Shown here: positions 7,501-8,963 of the stretch, one piece after another | How positions within the stretch are numbered: position 1 is the first letter of the stretch | Layout: every line of letters begins with the position of its first letter | Source of the DNA: Tannerellaceae bacterium | GTDB taxonomy: Bacteria; Bacteroidota; Bacteroidia; Bacteroidales; Tannerellaceae | Assembly: GCA_031284275.1 (NCBI GenBank) | Contig: JAITAD010000093.1 | Location: 1 to 8,963 of the forward strand | Direction of reading: 5' to 3' | Length of the DNA stretch: 8,963 nucleotides | Position numbers and translations under genes: made by a program | The notes under the pieces: generated by a model | Database searches by the model: none | Told to the model about the DNA's origin: nothing | What the model saw: the letters and a program-made list of their open reading frames with translations, nothing else

Positions 7501-8963
7501 GTCGGATTCGTTTTCGGGTGGACAGGTGAAGGTACATGAGGTGGGTATACCGTCGAAAACCTGTTGCCTGAGGGTGGGCGGCAGGCCGAGGAGTCGGACG
7601 GCGTTTAAGGCGGAGCAGTTTTGGAAGGCTGCGTTTCCGATAGTGGTGACGGTAGCGGGGATAGTGACATCGCGGAGAGTTGTCTGTCCGGCGAAAGCGG
7701 AAGTTTCGATGCCGGTGATGGCATAGCGTCTGCCGGCTTGTTGGACGGTGTCGGGGATAATGATTGTGCCGGAGAGAACAAATTGGGGGGAAGTGGGAGA
7801 GATGGCGGTGACCATGGCAGTGGATAGGGAGGGATTGATGCTAAAAAGGATATCGTAGGGTTCGGGGAAGAAAATACCCCAAAACGGGTCGTTGTGGTAA
7901 ACGGTGAAGATGTTACCCTCAGTACCTTGTGGGCAGGCGAAGGTACAATATGGATTGATACGGAGGAAAGCGTCTTCGCCGCAAGAGGGTGGGGTAGTGG
8001 GTAGCAGGGTGACGGAGGTGCTGTAGCAGTCTTTGAAAGCGGCAGCGCCGATGGAGGTAATGCGGTCGCCGATGGTGACGTATAAGGCTATGATTCCCTC
8101 AAAAGCGTGGTCGGCAATGGCGGTGACGGGGAAAGATTCGGTGGCGTTGCGGCGCAATTGCATGGTAGAGGGGATAGTGAGGTCAACGAGAGAAGAACGC
8201 CCTCGTTCCATACCGGTGACGATGAAATGTTCGTCTTCGAAACGGGCGGTAACGGAATAACGTGGGGGAAGCCAATAGCGCCAATGGACATGTGACTGGT
8301 ATTGGGTATAAAGGCTATCGGGGACGGTGACGATGAGTCTGGAATGGGTGTTTTCCAATGCCTCGTCTGCAAGGGATGGGATGGTTTGATTGTTAAGGAT
8401 GGTGAGGGATATGAGGTTGCTACAATTTTTGAAAAGGCAGGCTTGGATGGCCGTAACGGTGGCGGGGACGGTGAAAGCGGTGAGGTTGAGGCAGCCTTCG
8501 AAAGCTCCGGCGCCAATGGTATGGAGTGGCACGTTGTCGGGAAGGGAGAAAGTGGTGAGGGAGGAACATTCTCGGAAAGCATTGGCGCCGATGGTGGTGA
8601 GGGGAGTATGTGCCGGGAGTGTGAAGGCGGATAGCGAGGAACAACCGCGGAAGGCGTCGTTGCCGATGGTGGTGAGTGTGGTAGAACAGTAGATGGTGCG
8701 AAAATTAATACAGCCGAAAAAGGCGGAGTCCGGAATGGTGGTGACGGTGGAGGGAATATCAATATGCACCAAATCTGTCCACCCTTGGAAAGCGGAGGGG
8801 TGGATGTCTGTGACGGTATAGGTGTTGCCGTTGTACTCAACGGTATTGGGTATGCTAATCTGGCCGAAAGTATAATGCTCACTTGCAGGATTGGGGCCGG
8901 AGACAGTGGCGGTATTGCCGTGATAATCGAAAAGGACATCGTACGGCTGTTCGCAATGTGCAG
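4591..8963 (-). CDS. Giant BspA-like leucine-rich-repeat surface protein, 5' end outside window
   Basis: The frame is open from the TAA at 4591-4593 to the right edge (1456 residues); the N-terminus and any signal peptide lie beyond. A TTG at 8772 is not the start: the same frame continues upstream with clear repeat sequence. The protein is made of TpLRR/LRR_5 repeats of about 22-23 residues of the form LxxIxLPxxVxxIGxxAFAGCxx. These are grouped into at least eight blocks that open with YDVxFRI-like strands (at 8943, 8259, 7857, 7458, 6864, 6465, 5646 and 5238) and close with TPPxxGxDAFxGI, often CxFTCP, then YRxxxxWxxxFP. An Asp/Pro linker occupies 5647-5793 and a shorter one 4795-4842; a T9SS-like C-terminal domain follows. 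Known BspA proteins of Tannerella and relatives are surface adhesins binding host proteins or other bacteria; that role is inferred here. No enzymatic domain is visible. It precedes the RNA methyltransferase gene on the same strand. Confidence 0.93.
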   Translation of the reverse strand, partial: AHCEQPYDVLFDYHGNTATVSGPNPASEHYTFGQISIPNTVEYNGNTYTVTDIHPSAFQGWTDLVHIDIPSTVTTIPDSAFFGCINFRTIYCSTTLTTIGNDAFRGCSSLSAFTLPAHTPLTTIGANAFRECSSLTTFSLPDNVPLHTIGAGAFEGCLNLTAFTVPATVTAIQACLFKNCSNLISLTILNNQTIPSLADEALENTHSRLIVTVPDSLYTQYQSHVHWRYWLPPRYSVTARFEDEHFIVTGMERGRSSLVDLTIPSTMQLRRNATESFPVTAIADHAFEGIIALYVTIGDRITSIGAAAFKDCYSTSVTLLPTTPPSCGEDAFLRINPYCTFACPQGTEGNIFTVYHNDPFWGIFFPEPYDILFSINPSLSTAMVTAISPTSPQFVLSGTIIIPDTVQQAGRRYAITGIETSAFAGQTTLRDVTIPATVTTIGNAAFQNCSALNAVRLLGLPPTLRQQVFDGIPTSCTFTCPPENESDYRSNTDWALYFPPIYDVAVRIEGTHAVVIGPNPTSPNWTASHTITIPNSISIEQVRYPITAIDENAFANHTELSAITQTSGITTIGPSAFAGCNALSAIAIPTVVHIGERAFAGCNALSAVAIPAVVYIGEQAFADCSDLRGIAIPPVTTYIGDNAFAGCTGITFINLPAIPPNIIGNPFPNISPNAVITVAGNDDSAYRAHAQWTKYFPHIYDVTFRIDGSCAVATGLDIRSANWINNRSITVPNSVHLRGYTYPLVSIDPEAFANSATLRSVTLPSTITTIGTGAFRGCTALTDFALQSVTPPDFGSDAFDGVPPDCRFTCPDNALAAYSAHALWYLFFPTDVYNITFRIDGDIASITGRNPQIPLPANGILTPPTTVLYQRKIYTVAAIAANAFAGWTALSGILLSDVVTTIGSGAFAGCTGLENIRLPSTISAIPDGAFAGCTRITSFTCPVSTTAIGNQAFAGCTALQQVTFSANLVSIGEQAFAGCIVLATKAVLTIPAAVSAIGAAAFQGCAAVSFINLLPTTPPTLGIDAFSGIDNAVRFTGPNLSAYREHPDWAAFFPKEQPTPTDPDDPDPNNPDDPDPNDPDDPDPNDPDDPTPPTTPVDPEDPSNHYDVTFRIEKGNAIVTGLNMSAGNVLVIPDSIDHQGITYPVTAITSAAFAGHSSLTAVSLPATLEVTPSVIRPPAIGHYSFSGCTSLTSVTLRSASPPSLGVNPFAGVPAHCTFVAPESVIDAYRTNSDWRPCFPPLYDVAFRLDDATATIIGLNPDAPLWNNFAVTLDIPAAVYYGRVSYPVTVIAQEAFARQNALCALTLPPSIIHIDARAFADCPALSTVTLQSALPLPTLGTDAFAGIAEDALFTCPSELLALYRSSPIWSPYFLSDTDTPDDPDNPDAPDILILPPVNNLDSGSVTSLDPATPILLYDLSGRLLYRGSAAVLRPLSLAIPHGIYLIFTPQSAFKIRL
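4594..4794 (-). other. Putative T9SS C-terminal sorting domain of the BspA-like protein
   Basis: The last 67 residues after the second Asp/Pro linker contain ILLYDLSGRLLYRG, then LSLAIPHGIYLIF and a basic-ended FKIRL. The pattern (Y/V)DLxGR...LxxG(I/V)YLI...K(I/V) is characteristic of type IX secretion C-terminal signals, which direct proteins across the outer membrane and are cleaved when the protein is attached to the surface. The match is by pattern only, and the domain is slightly shorter than the usual 70-80 residues. Confidence 0.7.
5693..5784 (-). repeat. 24-bp in-frame tandem repeat coding for an Asp/Pro/Asn linker
   Basis: Units 5693-5716 and 5717-5740 are identical, 5741-5764 differs by one base, and a degenerate part-unit follows to about 5784. 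Each unit codes for eight residues of the type DPDDPDPN, so copy-number change keeps the reading frame. The linker (49 residues, 5647-5793) separates the sixth and seventh LRR blocks. On the plus strand the unit is rich in GGG/GGGG runs. Confidence 0.9.
7081..7236 (-). repeat. 66-bp tandem LRR duplication within the fourth block
   Basis: Segment 7081-7140 matches 7147-7206 at 51 of 60 positions at an offset of 66 bases, and 7141-7170 is identical to 7207-7236 (30 bases). Each period codes for one 22-residue LRR (FAGCNALSA.AIP type). The high DNA identity, including third positions, marks recent duplication compared with the other LRRs of the gene. Confidence 0.85.

Larger units (their letters stand above)
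4843..8943 (-). repeat. At least eight tandem LRR blocks of about 133-228 residues in the BspA-like protein
   Basis: Block boundaries by the YDV-like opener (minus strand): 8943-8260, 8259-7858, 7857-7459, 7458-6865, 6864-6466, 6465-5794, 5646-5239 and 5238-4843. Short blocks (about 132-136 residues) hold only a few LRRs; long ones (about 198-228 residues; the first, fourth and sixth) hold extra LRR copies between the same opener and closing cap. This points to blocks copied as units and then expanded internally. The six residues before 8943 appear to be the end of a further block. Confidence 0.8.

Noticed and set aside
8770..8772. TTG codon as start of the BspA-like protein
   Set aside because: The same frame stays open to the window edge and codes for an opener strand and LRR sequence upstream, so the codon is an internal leucine.
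4900..8900. Short word (GGCGAAAGC and variants) recurring many times on the plus strand, resembling an uptake signal or CRISPR-like repeat
   Set aside because: It is the reverse complement of codons for the conserved Ala-Phe-Ala-Gly core of each LRR, always in the same frame and at LRR spacing.

Overview
The window looks like chromosomal DNA from an anaerobic Bacteroidetes of the order Bacteroidales (Porphyromonas/Tannerella-like). The evidence is: promoter boxes of the Bacteroidetes form TAnnTTTG; a giant BspA-type leucine-rich-repeat (LRR) surface protein whose C-terminus resembles a type IX secretion (T9SS) sorting domain; and a flippase and a PAP2 membrane protein of types common in that order. 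Genus and species cannot be settled from the sequence alone. Genes fill nearly the whole window, and no tRNA, rRNA, CRISPR array or insertion sequence was seen.

Left part (1-2592, minus strand): three genes read leftwards. They are a 217-residue response regulator with a LuxR-type helix-turn-helix, a 206-residue PAP2-family membrane protein, and a polysaccharide/oligosaccharide flippase that runs off the left edge (427 residues visible). PAP2 and flippase are only 3 bases apart. The regulator and PAP2 are 33 bases apart, with a possible internal promoter between them. The group suggests handling of lipid-linked glycans in the envelope.

Centre (2593-3770): the regulator diverges from cysK (cysteine synthase A, plus strand). 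The 131-base intergenic region carries a perfect 10+10 base inverted repeat, placed almost symmetrically between a -7 box for each gene and touching the -33 element of the cysK promoter. This is the best regulatory candidate in the window and suggests the regulator may control cysK and itself. cysK ends before a strong 15-bp hairpin with T-rich tails on both strands, which can serve as a terminator shared with the converging gene.

Right part (3771-8963, minus strand): a TrmH/SpoU-family RNA 2'-O-methyltransferase lies 34 bases downstream of a huge BspA-like gene. That gene is open from its stop at 4591 to the right edge (at least 1456 residues, N-terminus outside the window). It is built of at least eight blocks. 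Each opens with a Tyr-Asp-Val-like strand, carries a variable number of about 22-23-residue LRRs, and closes with a cap ending near Trp...Phe-Pro. An in-frame 24-bp tandem repeat codes for an Asp/Pro linker and is a strong G-quadruplex motif on the plus strand. A second, short Asp/Pro linker precedes the putative sorting domain.

Points most worth checking: the divergent operator, the G8 tract in the flippase as a possible phase-variation site, the G-rich minisatellite and the recent 66-bp LRR duplications in the BspA-like gene.
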